Source of the DNA: Fratercula arctica
Lineage: Eukaryota > Chordata > Aves > Charadriiformes > Alcidae
Length of the DNA stretch: 64,000 nucleotides
Direction of reading: 5' to 3'
Assembly (NCBI GenBank): GCA_947846985.1
Contig: CANTUZ010000001.1
Location: forward strand, 36,356,727 to 36,420,726
Each line of letters starts with the position of its first letter. The first letter of the stretch is position 1. Of the stretch, positions 12,293 through 24,828 are shown piece after piece. The notes beneath the pieces are model-generated. The model did no database searches, was not told the DNA's origin, and saw only the letters and a list, made by a program, of their open reading frames with translations. The translations under genes and the position numbers were made by a program.

Positions 12293-13139
12293 GGACTACT
12301 TTTACACATTTTCTTCAAAATAAAAATTTTCAATCGAGGAGCTCAGTAAAATGTGCAATAATAAGAAATGTGAATTTCTAATGTGAAAAATATTTTTGAA
12401 AAATAATTGTTTCTTAAATGTATTTGACATGGTATAATTACAAATTTAATCTCACAGGTCTTACACTGCTGCTATAATAAAGTTACTCATTTTCAGAGCC
12501 ATTAAGTTAACCACCTTCCTGATATAATGAGAAAGTCAGTGTGACCTTATATCAGACAATAGGTGAAGTACATTGATTTATCATTTTCTACTTTAAGACA
12601 TACCCTACAGCATTTCCTCAGATTGTACAAATCAACTAAGTTTTTACTGATGGAAGCAGCATCCAACTGCTGATCTGAACAGTGGGAAATATGTCGTCAC
12701 ATGATATTTGTGACCAAATATTTCAGAAATACACATATGCTTGATGGTATTGGATCCCTCCTTTATGTTTAGGGATACATTTCTCCTGCCTAAAACAAAA
12801 TACCTAGTTCATACTGTAAGAATGTACGGAAAGCATGAGCATCGGCTTCATTCAGGTTATCTGATAAAGGACATCTTCCATTCAAAAGGGCACAATAAGT
12901 GAAGGAGGAAGTGATAAGCAACACACAGAGACAGAAAACAAGTAGACAAGGGCTAACAGAGGCAAAAACCACAAAAGTTTCCCATCACTAAGCAATAAGC
13001 CATTAAGAAACTGCAGGCACATCTTTGGAGAGGGACAGCCTGGCCTTTGGTAACTCATACGAAGTGGGGAAACAGAAGGGACTGGGATATCCCAGGGAGG
13101 GGATGTGGAACTATGCAAAATTTGTTAAGGAAGGTTTAG
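12293..13139. other. Unclassified sequence upstream of an LTR-like repeat
   Basis: No gene seen. The right half (about 12790-13139) may be the U3 part of the LTR-like repeat that follows, but I cannot place its left boundary. Confidence 0.35.
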
Positions 13140-13184
13140 GGGAAGACTGAGGGGGAACAAATGGGAGGAATAGATAGAAAGGGA

Positions 13185-13191
13185 TATAAAA
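13185..13191 (+). promoter_or_regulatory. TATA-box-like motif in the LTR-like repeat
   Basis: The sequence tataaaa, followed by ggggc, lies about 165 bp upstream of the part shared with the second copy. It is suggestive of an LTR promoter. Activity is not shown. Confidence 0.4.
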
Positions 13192-13480
13192 GGGGCAGGT
13201 GAAGTGTAAAACACGGCTGGTCAGCATGCTTGTATGGTGGAGCCCTGCACCTGCCCTGCACCCAGTCTATCCTCTTCTTCTTAAATCTCCTCTTAATGAC
13301 CTGAGTAATCTCACTCCCTATCCCATATGTGTCAGTGCTGCAAGGGCTCAGTGCAGCACTGAGGATCTGTGGGGATCTGGGAATGTGCATGTGCTTGTGA
13401 ACCTGGGGAGTGTGGTGTGTGCGCTGCAGCAGTGACCTTCTGCCTTGGCCAGCCCAAGAGGAGGAGGGGACATGGCTCCG

Positions 13481-13591
13481 TTCTGGTTTCACATTGTGCC
13501 AGCCTTTGGTAGGATAATGTAAACCACTGTGACATAATGCAATGTAACATTTAACATAGCACTGTATCACTAAAAAGTAGTCAAAAATGCT
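13481..13591 (-). repeat. Inserted inverted copy of 12182-12292
   Basis: Perfect reverse complement of the segment 1.2 kb upstream. Copy 2 of the host repeat (near 18320) lacks it, so it is an insertion. It is flanked by tccg on both sides (13477-13480 and 13591-13594, the t of the second overlapping the insert edge). This could be a 4-bp target duplication or repair microhomology. Confidence 0.93.
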
Positions 13592-13832
13592 CCGTGCCCG
13601 TGTCTGGTGCGAGTCCTGAATGTGGGTGCTGCTGGAGGCAATGCTTTGTCTGTGGCCATCTGTGTGCCTGTGTGATACGCGTATAGCCTCACTGCTGGTT
13701 GAACCTGCAAATAGGGAAGTAGCAGCTGCATCCATTGGACAGAGACCCCGAGGTCTTGGGGCTGGGCACAGTGGCAGGGCAGAAGGAAACCCTGAGCCCG
13801 GAGCTGCTGGAGGCAGCGGATGCTTACATTAA

Positions 13833-15031
13833 CAGGTAGAAATTGAAATTACAACATTTGTCTCTATTACTACCTTGGACTAGATTGCTACGTACTAGTG
13901 ACATTTTTTGTTGCATCTCTTTCACGTATTTGCTGATTGCACTCAGAAGTCACAGGATAGGAAAGTCATGTTAGGTATTGAAATGTTCAGAAAACATTCT
14001 ACATATGCAAAACTAGATTATAAATTTCATAAAAATCACATGCAATCATAGGTTAAAAATCAGAAGATTTTTTAATCAACTTGTACTTAATGGAGAATTC
14101 CATTTGAACTGATCAGGAGATTTTCATTACACAATAATTTGATATGGAAAAGCAGCCTTATCTGCCTTGTAGAGAGTTATAAGAGAGATTACAAATCACA
14201 ACTTTCACATCCTTTCTAAGCTACTGTTTACATTTTCAGTGTTAATATTCCTTTTCTGTTATTTTATGCTCATCTTATTATATGATGAGTATATGAAGAG
14301 AAATATACTCTTACCATTCCACAGCTTCAAACAGATACAGAGCTTTTTAGTCTGTTTGGTAAACTGGAATCAACTAATTTTGTATAGAGCTCATCTGTAC
14401 TAATGGAATTCATCTCCACAACCCTTTTTATTTCTCTATGAGACTTTACTAAGTACCAATCACCTTCTCTAGCAATCTAGTTTTCAACTATTTATTGCTA
14501 CAAGGATAAAAATTTTGCAAATAAATTTGGCTACTTTACTACAGTAGGCTAATTAAGTTATATGAGGTTCAATCTAAAAAGGTTAAAATAATTTAGTTCG
14601 TTCTTTCTGGTCCATGTGAGCCATTTATACAGATGCATTCATATTCACAAAGACTGATATATTGTTCTCCCAAAAATTAAATTATTTAACATGTGATAAG
14701 CAAAGTTCTTATCTGAATATGATACTTCTAAATACATAGTGACATTGTGTGTAAATAAACTTGACAATTAAATTCTAATAATGTCCCCACGTTGAAATTA
14801 CCTTAGCCTGTTTCAGAGGTAAATCACATATGCTGTTTGTGCTGAAAAGAGCATTTCACCTTCTGAGGTGACAAATATTTACCAGATATTGGAGTTGAAT
14901 AATCATTCACACCACCATGGGAAGCAGAACAAACAGCTAGCCCTGGTTTGTGTGTGAAAGCCAGCATTCTGCTGCACCTGCACTGGTTATCGTGTAGTGC
15001 ATTCTTCTCAAGAGGGACTCTCTTGATACAT
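13833..15031. other. AT-rich sequence, no gene seen
   Basis: No coding region or recognised repeat. Confidence 0.4.
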
Positions 15032-16190
15032 ACTCATAGAATCATAGAATGGTTAGAGTTGGAATGGACCTTAAAGATCATCTAGTTCCAGCTACCCTGC
15101 CATGGACAGGGACACCTCCCACTATACGAGGCTGCTCAAAGTCTCATCCAATCTGGCCTTGAACACTTCCAGGCATGGGGCATCCACAACTTCTCTGGGC
15201 AACCTGTTCCAGTGTCTCACCACCCTCACAGTAAAAAATTTCTTCCTAATATCTAATCTAAATCTCCACTCTTTCAGTTTAAAACCATTACCCCTTGTCC
15301 TGTCACTACACTCCCTCATAAAGAGTCCCTCCTCATGACTCCTGTAAGCCCCCTTTAGGTACTGGAAGGCTTCTATAAGGTCTCCCTGGAGTGTTCTCTT
15401 CTCCAGGCTGAACAAACCCAACTCTCTCAGCCCGTCTTCATAGGAGAGCTGCTCCAGCCCTCTGATCATCTTTGTGGCCCTCCACTGGACCTGTTCCAAC
15501 AGGTCCATGTCTTTCCTGTGCTCAGGATTCCAAAGCTGGACACAGTACTCCCAGTAGTGTCCCACGAGAGTGGCAGAGGGGTAGAATCACCTCCCTTGAC
15601 CTGCTGGCTGGCCATGCTTCTTTTGATGCAGCCCAGGATGTGGATGACTTTCTGGGCTGCAGGCACACATTGCTGGCTCATGTTGAGCTTCTCATCCACC
15701 AACACCCCCAAATCCTTCTCCTCAGGGATGCTCTCAATCCGTTCTCTGCCCAGCCTGTATTTGTGCTTGGGATTGCTCCGTTCCATGTGCAGGACCTTGA
15801 ACTTGACCTTGTTGAACTTCACGAGGTTTGCACGGACCCACCTCTCCAGCCTGTCCAGGTCACTCTGGGTGGCATGCCTTCCCTCCAGTGTGTCAACTGC
15901 ACCACACAGATTGGTGTAGTCAGCAAACTTGCTGAGGGTACACTCAATCCCAACATCCATGTTGCTGACAAAAAGTTAAACAGCATCAGTCCCAGTACCG
16001 ACCCCTAAGGAAAGCCAGTCATCACTGGTTGCCATTTGGACATCGAGTTGTTGACCGCAACTCTTTGAGTGCGACCATACATCCAGTATCCACTGTGTGG
16101 TCCATCTGTCAGATCCTTGTCTCTCCAATTTAGAGACAAAGATGTCATGCAGGACAGTGTCAAATGCTTTGCAGAAGTCCATGCTATTAA
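15032..16190 (-). mobile_element. CR1: CR1 LINE, 5'-truncated, with ORF2 remnants
   Basis: Begins on the plus strand with 'catagaatcatagaatggtt', the CR1 tail reversed. Reading leftward on the minus strand, it encodes the end of the reverse transcriptase in at least two frames. Near 16180 there is [11 protein letters not shown] (the family's F-D-T-V-x-H-D motif). Near 15925 there is FADYTNL, where the catalytic FADD-type motif has Tyr in place of the second Asp. Near 15700 there are [16 protein letters not shown] and LGCIKRSMAS blocks. Near 15250 there is [17 protein letters not shown]. The change of frame near 15500 and the lost Asp make it inactive. Confidence 0.93.
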
Positions 16191-18069
16191 AATGCTGTTT
16201 TCAAAATGCATATATTCCTCTGCTAACACAGCACTTTCATCCTTCACTTTCCTAACTTCCTACCCAGCTCCTTACATGAGTCCAGATAAACTCCATCTAA
16301 TATCATTGATTTTATACTAACACGTGCACAAGTGAACTTATATGAATATGAAGTTACATGAATAACTTTAAAATGAATATCATAACTAGTGAATTAATTT
16401 TTCAGTCTTGATTTGTTACTTCAAAAGCTGTCTATACTTACTCTGGAAGAGGTAGAGTTATATTTTGTGATGCCTATATGATTGATTTTCCCCAGAATCT
16501 AAAATAATCTTTTTTTCCTTTGTTGGGTGGAATTTGTTTCTCCTTTTAGGGAAAAATTAAGCAATGTACCCAAAAGTGAAGTGTTGCAATTCCCTTTATC
16601 ATCAGAGGAGGGAGGCAGGCACCCAGAAAGGGCAATTAATCCCACCTAGGTACATATCTTTCTTTGAGAAATAACCCACTTGGAATTACATTGTGTTTAC
16701 TGTGTTGCAGTCACTGTTATGCAGATTTTGCTCATGGAACAGGTGTTTACCTCACTGCAAATGAGGCATGGCAAAAAGTGTAGGGTGGTGTAGCCATCAG
16801 TGAAAGAGAAACTGGCTACCTCAGATTTCTCTGCTGGTGTATGCTGTCCCCCTTAGTGGTAGTATCAAATCCTTTACAATGTGCCAGAGTTACATACTAC
16901 TCTTATGTAGTTCATTATGCACAGAAGTGTGTAAAACAAGCCAAAAAACATTCAACCCAGAAAAGCTGTGTGGATTTTAGCAACAGTGTGATCTATGAAG
17001 ACGAAAATAAAGGAAGAAAAAAAAGGAAATATTGGGGGGGGGGGGGGGGGGGGAGTGTAGCAATTTTTTTTGTACCAACTCTGAAAATGAATAGAGTCAT
17101 GTTATAGTTGTCTTGGATGTGGGTAAATACAATAAATGTTGTGAATAGTGACTGCTCATTTTGGTGTTCAAACCAGTATCTGTCTGAAAAGATTTCATCG
17201 TATTGTAAATAATTTTCTCAAGCAGTGTAGATCACTAATTTCCTTTGGAAGCGAATCAGCCAACATGTTATTCAGGACACACCTGGAGGGCAATTTGCTT
17301 GACTCAAGTTTTGTGAAACAGAAATGACACAATGTTAATTTGCTTTTAAACTACTTGACATGTCTAAGAATTAAATAAGCAATTGGATGAGACCAAACTG
17401 AATTCATTGAGATATCAGCCATGCAGTCCACTTATTTTACCTGATTGTAATAGAAAAGCCTTTTATATGAGCAGTTAACATGTTCACATTTTCCACACTT
17501 GGCCTTTTCAGAAATCCCAGTGACAAATTCTTTGCTGATTTATATTTCACTCTGCATTTGAAGAAAATAAACCGATGGAGTTTAACTTATAATGTTTCAG
17601 ATTTTTTTGTCTCTGTATCGTTACTGTTTTTATTACTTTACAACAGGGCTTAGTCTATGTGTAGAGTTGGGGAAATATGTAGCTCTATAGAGATATGGAT
17701 TTAAATAAAGTCTATAAGAACACTCAAGCTCGGGATCTAATTCATTTATATGTTTACAAACATTTATATTCCAATATTAACATGTAATTTATTACTATTA
17801 AGTTATTAATTGATCAATTAATACATGGCAGCTATTTGCATAAATAGGATCTCAGTCTCTATCATAGTCAGTACAGCTAGCAACAGCTGTAATAATAACA
17901 TTTATTATACATTTCAGTTAACTGAATTGATTTGGGTGATTAGAGCAACCTCTGGAATGGCTTATCTTTCTTCAGTCTTTCATCATAGAGGATTTCAGTT
18001 CAAAAATTAGTAGTCTAAATTTAATTAGGATGCACCTATACCAGATTATCTTTCAAAAGCCACTATCTT
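16191..18069. other. AT-rich sequence, no gene seen
   Basis: Contains a 20-base G run (17034-17053). No gene or named repeat recognised. Confidence 0.4.
17034..17053 (+). repeat. Run of 20 G
   Basis: Uninterrupted homopolymer preceded by att and followed by agtg. Rare in AT-rich DNA and able to form a G-quadruplex. Its length may vary through replication or sequencing error. Confidence 0.9.
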
Positions 18070-18478
18070 AATGCTAAGGGATAAGTGGCTGCCACCTCTG
18101 GCATCTCCAGACCAGGACTCCTCCTGCCCATCCTGGTGCCCAGAGACCTGGAGTCTCTGACCTGGCTGAGGGATGTGGCTGCTGCTGTCCATTCAACCAG
18201 TAGTGAGGCTGACACAGATACACACAGAGGACACAGACATGGCTGGTCACACATGCAGCCACAGAGGAGGCACTGCCTCCAATGGCACCCACATTCAGGA
18301 CTCACACCAGACACCGGCACAGACAGCCACGTCCCCTCCTCCCCTGGGGCTGGCAGAGGCAGAAGGTCACTGGTGCAGCGCACACACCGCACTCCCCAGG
18401 TTCACAAGCACACACACATTTGCGGATCCCCTGAGCACCGGCACGGCCCCTTTGCCTGCCTGGCACCCCTGTTGATAC
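18070..18478 (-). mobile_element. LTR-like interspersed repeat, copy 2 (5'-truncated)
   Basis: Its reverse complement aligns with 13350-13830: 'gtgcttgtgaacctggggagtg', 'gtgtgcgctgcaccagtgacc', 'gagtcctgaatgtgggtgcc' and 'cctcactactggttgaa'. It lacks the TATA-containing upstream part and the 111-bp insertion, so it shows the uninterrupted arrangement. It is opposite in orientation to copy 1, about 4.7 kb away. Open frames across it (18085-18573 plus, 18063-18392 minus) reflect GC content, not genes. Confidence 0.7.
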
Positions 18479-20139
18479 ACAAAACATCAATTGAACAGAG
18501 AGATATCAGTACAAATCACAACAGGGAAAAATTTCCTTCTAAATTCACTGTATTATATTGTGCAATGATCTAACATATGGACTGACTTTGTACTTCTGGA
18601 TGACAGACATCTGTTGAGAAAGATGGATGATTGAGATAGTGAAGGAAGAGTCCCGTATCTACAAGTTATATAGGAGGCAGGAACAGGCCTGGATATGTTC
18701 ATCAATCTGGCAGAGAGGGTGGATCATGATCTGATACTAATTGTCCAGGGACAAACCCAGGATCTTTCCCATGTCTCTGTTAAGATTAAATATAGCCACT
18801 TGGATACAACAGCTGCCCCCTAATACATCAGGATCTTGGCAGGAGGCAGGATGGAGTAAGTTCATTTGCACATTAAACAATAGCAATTGAGTTATAAGGT
18901 ATTTCCTGGTGCTCATTGATCACAAGGAAGGAAATAAATGCAGCTAGTCATTATTCCCAGGAAACTGTTGTGATGATTTTATCCTTTTCTACACATTTCT
19001 AAATGCTTCATGACAAGGTCGGATAACAAGTACATGCATATCAGGATGATATGATCTTAGAAATGCTTATGGTAGAGACACTGAAGGTTGTTATTACTAT
19101 TATAAGGTGAGAGTGAAAAAATAATCTCTAAGGTACGTACCTTTGTGATGGCTATTACTATTTCATTGGTATGTATAAGGCTTTTCTGGAAAATTAATGT
19201 ACCATTTACTAATCAACCAGTTTCCATGAACTATCTCTCCACCTTCCATTCAGCATGTAATTAATATTTAAACATCTTTTTCCTCCTCTTTATTTTTGTA
19301 TTGTTTCTGAATGACAAATATTTTTACAGCTTGAATAAACATTAGTCGGGGTCCTTAAATTAATGTTTGTGTATATTTTCTGTTTAGTTTACATACTGAA
19401 TGTCTGACTATATCTGTTTCTACCCTTAGGTGCATGCCAAGTACCACATATTATTTTTCCTGCAAGCTGAAATATGATTTATTCATTGATTGAGGCATAA
19501 CCCAACTTATCAGTAGTAGCAGGTAAAAGCTGAAAGATCATTTCATGATTCTGGGATTCTGAAGACAAAAAAAAAGAAAATTCTTACACTCTTAGTAAGT
19601 TCTTGATCCAAACCCATTGAATGTAATAGAAAACCTTCATTACTGTTAATAGGACGAACAACAAACTTAAAATGCCAAAATGGAGTCTCTTTCCATTTAA
19701 AACCCAGAGATATTGTAATTCTTTAAAAATTAAATTCAGTATGTAGTTTTGTATATCCATTTTGTATATTGGAGCTTGTGGCGTGTTGATTCCTTTTAAA
19801 TTTAACTTATTCTGCATTACATTTAGCTGAAACGCCCTTGGGAAATACACTGTTCATAAACAGGCTACAGTAAAGATCATATTTAGGCGTATCTGAGTAT
19901 AACGTTAAAAACGTATTTGTTCACCATGTCTCTGGGAGATTGGGTTGGGATCACCATATTTAACAGCCATTGACAGAAATGTTTTCTATTTTCTTTTCAA
20001 ATCTATTAATCTTAAACACTACAATACTCCTGCAATGGGGTCCATAATTTAATTAGACATTGTTTCAAACCTTTTGAATATTCCTATGGCTGAATTTTCT
20101 CTAGTTCTTTTTTTTTTTTTTTTTTTTTTAATGAAAAAT
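18479..20139. other. AT-rich sequence, no gene seen
   Basis: No gene recognised. It ends with a 22-base T run at 20108-20129. Confidence 0.4.
20108..20129. repeat. Poly-T run (22)
   Basis: Homopolymer immediately left of the old CR1 fragment. Confidence 0.9.
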
Positions 20140-20720
20140 ATGGAATAATTATCCCTTATTCATCATCTGTACCATGTCAATCATGATTTTGTAGGCCTTT
20201 CTCATAGCTCCCCTTAGTCTTAGTCATACCTTTTTCAAACTGAAGAGTTCCTAGGCTGCTTAATCTTTCTTCATATGGAGATCAATATCCAAAACTGGGG
20301 AGACACAGAAAAGGATGGTTATAACTCATGCTTTAAATGAAGACTGCAATTAGAACTGCCATAAAGCTGGTCTCAATGGGAGGAAAGACCTTATTGCAAA
20401 GAACCACACAGAAATCACAATATGCATGGATTCTGGAAGACTGGCCATCTGATTTATTTTCTCTGAGATTTTTGCAATCCAGCTAAGTACATTTGAGTTG
20501 GGATGATCAGAGAGGAATGCAGTATTCAAGATTTGGATTTATACTGTAGTAGAATGAAGTTTTCAACTTGTTTCAAAACTCTTTGTTAATAATTCTGATA
20601 TTCTTTTTGCTTCGTTTTATCTCTGCTGAGCACAGAGTAGACAATTTTGGAGGATGTTCCACAGGTAATACACATAATTTTACACCTACATGGACTCCAG
20701 TAGCGCTTTCCTGAAGGAAT
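20140..20720 (-). mobile_element. Ancient CR1/L3-type LINE fragment, 3' region
   Basis: On the plus strand, 'tgattttgtaggcctttctcatagctcccc', 'cttttcaaactgaagagttcc' and 'ttaatctttcttcatatgg' follow the reversed 3' coding end of old amniote CR1-like LINEs. Further right, 'gcagtattcaagatttgg' and 'ctttttgcttcgttttat' continue in the expected order. It is strongly diverged with a probable insertion in the middle. The family assignment rests on memory of the sequence pattern, so it is tentative. Confidence 0.6.
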
Positions 20721-23700
20721 AGCAGCTAATTTGCAGTATGTTTCTCAATAAGAATGTGCAATGTTTCTCAATAACATTGTGCAAAACAAAATATAAAGAT
20801 CCTTAAGTTAATGGAAATTCAACACAAGAAATAACAAAGCTGTGATACCATAGAGACTGGTTGACCAGTGTTAGTTTTAGTACATTTTTATGCCCTAACT
20901 GTGGTCACAGAAGTAATACTTGAGCAGGTGGATTGTAGCAGGGCCTACAGACAGCCTTATAACCCTATGGTTATGTCATGTTGAATGTTTTACTGGTTTT
21001 CAACTAGATTCGGAGTCTCTGAACAGCACTGTCCTTGGCTGACATGAAGTTAGCCACTAAAACTTCCATAGTCTTGACTGGGATGTGACTCCTAATTAGA
21101 CCTTTTCACATATAATCCACAAACCCCTGTTTTAACTCATGAAAATGAACCAAACACACTCCTTGGCTTGGGGCTGGCTTATGGGCTGGCTTGTTTCTAA
21201 AATACATGAAGCTGAGGAAATGGAGCACCCACTTGGTAACCAGCATCACTAAGAAGGAAGGAAGGAAAACATCTTTAAAGTTAGCAAAAGTTGATTTAAT
21301 GAACTTTAATGATGTATTTGTAATGAAGGGCTTTTAATTTGTTTTACTTTGGGGTTTTCCGTATTATTTTATAAAATAACAAGGTTCATCAGAGCAGTGA
21401 TGCCTCCTGTGCTGGAAATCAACTCTAGAAATGCCATAAAAGCAAATTTCTCTGACACCCTGGGCAAATTTATAAAACCTCAGGATCACCTAAATTTCCT
21501 GCCAATTTCTTGCCATTTGACAAAACAGCTGTAAAAGAAGTGATTTGGTCCTGCTCTGATCTTTGGCCTTACAATCTGGATGGGGAAAATTGATCCTAGA
21601 GGCCTAGAGGAATGCTTAATTAAAAGCAGAATATTGAAAAGCATGCAAGAATGTAAATCAAAGGAACAGATTTCAATACAGGGAAAACTTCCTATGGAAT
21701 ATCTTCGTATATAGTATTGTTATTATGTAAAATCTTTACTGTTATTTTTATATAATTTATAGTTATGCATATACATCATTATATATAATTATATGTAAAT
21801 GATAATAATAATGTTATATATTGTGTTTATATTGTATTTAATACAAATATGTTTCTATTATACAAGTCTATTTATAATTAGAATAACTATTATACTGAAA
21901 TAATCATTATTATACTAAAATATTGCATCCATTATTACAAAAAGCCAAAATATTCACAAATTCATGAACATTCTAATAACATTTTTTACTGGTCCATGAT
22001 CCTGTGTACTAATCTGAGCACATTTTAAAGAACTTTTAAATTCTGAGAACTGAATAGTTGGAGGGCAATACTAGTTCTGTCACAGTATGAGCTGCAGGAT
22101 TTTGTTTTACTGAGTGTACTGTAAAAAGATCTTCTTGGACTTTCATAGTGTATACTGCCAATGATTTTCACCCTGAGGATTTAATAGCCCTGTGTGGCAT
22201 TTATGGCCTTTTTACATCAATTTCTTGATACATAGTGTTTATTCTGTGTATTGCAGACTCAGTGGTAGAGTTTATTGCAGCCATCATTTTAGATGTCCTC
22301 AAAGTGTTTCAGCTCCTTCTTCTTAAGTACCATGAGAAAATGTATATTTAAAATATAGATTCTTGACCTCTGCTGTGGGTTTGTTTGACACATCCAGCTA
22401 TAAAAGATGTTTTGCAATAGGATATTTGAGCTGTGCAATTAAATTCATTTGTATCAAAGATGATATCATGACTATATAATCTATGGAGTCACGCTTTCTT
22501 ACTATTGAGAATAAATTACCTGCTAAACCATTAACCGTTGAGACAATACATTCATGTGAAACTTATTACTGATGTATCTCAACATGAATGTTGACACATT
22601 AGTCCATAGCCACGATTACTTCAAAGGCACATACCTTCCTGAAGCAAATCCAAATATTAAATTTCACATAGCAGTTTTGGTGATTATAATACTCAATTCA
22701 TGTCCAGTACCGCCTTTAAAATGCAATAACTTGTTAGTTTCCTCTTTTTATTTTTTTTCCAAAATAATAAAAACAATTACAGTGACTGTCATTCTTATAG
22801 AATAATTGCCTGTCAAATTTAATTTGAAAAACAAGTCATTTTAACTCTTGCAGTTCTTACATAGTTTTAAAATCCCAACACCTCCTTTTTAAGTTTGTTT
22901 TTTGTTTTTGTTTTTGTTTTTTTTAATCAAAAATAGTGAGATTTTTCATGATGTATATTTTTACATCTCAATGCAAGGTATTGACTTTCAGAATTAAGAG
23001 ATTTGATCTTGAGAAACTAAGGTATTCAAAATATGTCACTTCATAATCCCATGTAACTTCCTGTTTTTTTCTATAGAACTACCATTCTGTAGCCATGCTG
23101 GAAGTGTTTTTCCTAAGATTGGGAGAGAGAAACACACAACAGTATAATTCATATTTATGGTATTGTCACTCTGAGACAGCTGATAGGAGATATCCAAAAT
23201 CTGTACAACAGAGACCTACCTAAACACTTTGCTATTCCAGAAATAATGGGTTTATGTCTGTGGACTGCCTAAAGTACAAGGAATGGGAACACTATCAATC
23301 TGCCATATGGCTGTGTTGCAGAATGTTGTTACACCAAGATGTTTTCAATTCCCTTTATTGTTTTAAGAATCACCACCTGTTAATGTATTTTGTATGTAAT
23401 TGAATGTTGTTTATGCTCTTCTCCATCTTCACTCTGGTAAGAAAAAAAACATCAAAACAGATTTACAATGATTAACGATGGTGGAATTTGCCTTCCCTTA
23501 TTTCTTCTTGAGTGAGAATCTGTAGGGATGTAGGAAAGAAAGCAGCAATGCCTAGAAAAACATGGGGGCTGTGATCTGTATCTTGAAACAGGTGGCAAAA
23601 TTTGTTTGCTGGGGATATGCATCTTCTCCTTATCCAAAAAATTATTTACTGTCATAGTGTCTCTATTTTCACGAATATTACTTGGTGTAGTCTGTATGTT

Positions 23701-23960
23701 AAGAGTATTTTAATTAAGAGTAAAATGAACACCCTCCTTGCAGGTACCCCAGCAGTCTCTCTTTGAGAGTAACTTCTCACAAATTCTATAGAACCATACA
23801 TTAGGAGCTTTATGAAATATTATTACAAATTAATTGCTCAAACAACTTCTTAATGATTTTCAATTTGTTGATGGATTGTGTCCTGAAGCATATAATTCCT
23901 GGAGCAAATAATTAAAAAAAAATGTTTTTATTCTCTCTCCCTAGGTATTTTCACTATCTT
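20721..23960. other. AT-rich sequence, no gene seen
   Basis: Includes a very AT-rich stretch at 21720-21910. ORFs (such as 21349-21534 and 22572-22805) show no domain. Confidence 0.4.
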
Positions 23961-24485
23961 TGTGTGGTGGGTTGAGCCCAACCAGCAGCTAAGCACCCAG
24001 CTGGTTGCTTGCTCTGTCCCCTGCCCTCCAGTGGGATTGGGAAGAAGAATGGAAGAGCAAAAACTGATGACAACTCATGGGTCAAGATTAAGACAGCTTA
24101 ATATGTGAAGCAAATTTTCACAGGCAAGCAAAACAAAATAAGGAATTAATTAGTTACTTCCCATCAGCAGGCGGGTGTTTAGCCATTTGCTGGAAAGCAT
24201 GGCCTCAGCATGCATAGCAGTTACTCAGGAAGACAAATGCTGTAACAACAAATATCCCCCCTTCCTCCTCCTTCACCTGAGCTTGTATTGCTGAGCACAC
24301 CATCATATGCCGTGGGATATCCCTTTGGTCAGCTGGGGGCTGCTGCCCTGGCTGTGTCCCCTCATAACTTCTTGTGCACTCCCAGACTACTGGCTCGGTG
24401 GTGGGATCAGAGTGAGAAAAAGAGAAAGTCTTGACACAAATTTAAAACACAGCACCATAATTCTGCCCCATCCAGAGCCAGCACA
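23961..24485 (-). mobile_element. Solo ERV-L-like LTR, 525 bp
   Basis: Starts tgtgtggtgggttga and ends ccagcaca on the plus strand. It shares with the LTR at 2623-3210 the blocks 'aaaacaaaataaggaatt', 'acttcccatcagcaggc', 'gctgagcacaccatcatatgc' and 'tgtcccctcataacttcttgtgcac'. No retroviral interior lies on either side, so it is a solo LTR, probably left by LTR-LTR recombination. No matching target duplication is visible (atctt on the left, ctgta on the right). The ORF at 24307-24798 runs out of it into the poly-A and is not a gene. Confidence 0.82.
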
Positions 24486-24558
24486 CTGTATTAATAGCTC
24501 ACTCTTCTTGGAGTCCCATTACACTGCTGACCGAGGTTCCTGTCTGGGAGAATCCTAC

Positions 24559-24559
<1 letters not shown>

Positions 24560-24590
<31 letters not shown>
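24560..24590. repeat. Poly-A run (31), followed by A-rich simple sequence
   Basis: Uninterrupted A run about 75 bp right of the solo LTR, followed to about 24640 by degenerate A-rich sequence. Confidence 0.9.
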
Positions 24591-24592
<2 letters not shown>

Positions 24593-24828
24593 AAAAAACC
24601 AAGAAAACAAAAAAAAGAACCCAAACCCAACAAAAAAAAAGCTATAACCAAACCAAATGTAAATATTATAAGCTTTTTGTTTATTTTCTTTTATGTATTT
24701 TATCTGTCATGAAGGTATCTGCACAGAAAGAAAATCTGGGTCAGCACATCTGTGCCTGTCTTAACATGAAATTGTGTTTCTGTAGAAGGATTCCCTGACA
24801 GGTTCCTTGCTAAAGTATGCATTCATAC

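Larger units (their letters stand above)
13140..13832 (+). mobile_element. LTR-like interspersed repeat, copy 1 (interrupted)
   Basis: GC-richer than its surroundings. A TATA box sits at 13185-13191, followed by a tract with pyrimidine blocks. From about 13350 to 13830 it aligns with the reverse complement of 18070-18478, for example 'gtgcttgtgaacctggggagtg', 'gtgtgcgctgcagcagtgaccttctgcc', 'gagtcctgaatgtgggtgc' and 'gcctcactgctggttgaa'. The layout (promoter box, then GC-rich leader) suggests a retroviral LTR plus leader, but no TG...CA boundaries are certain. The long minus-strand ORF across it (13136-13735) is accidental. A 111-bp foreign segment at 13481-13591 interrupts it. Confidence 0.6.

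Noticed and set aside
13136..13735. 199-aa open frame on the minus strand
   Set aside because: It runs through the LTR-like repeat and straight across the 111-bp inserted segment, so it is a composite of unrelated DNA. Its composition follows GC content, and the other repeat copy does not keep the frame.
18063..18573. Overlapping 162-aa, 109-aa and 100-aa frames on both strands
   Set aside because: Several frames open at once on both strands of a GC-rich repeat, with no shared protein pattern with copy 1.
24307..24798. 163-aa plus-strand ORF with a lysine run
   Set aside because: It begins in the solo LTR and reads through the poly-A tract, which gives the lysines.
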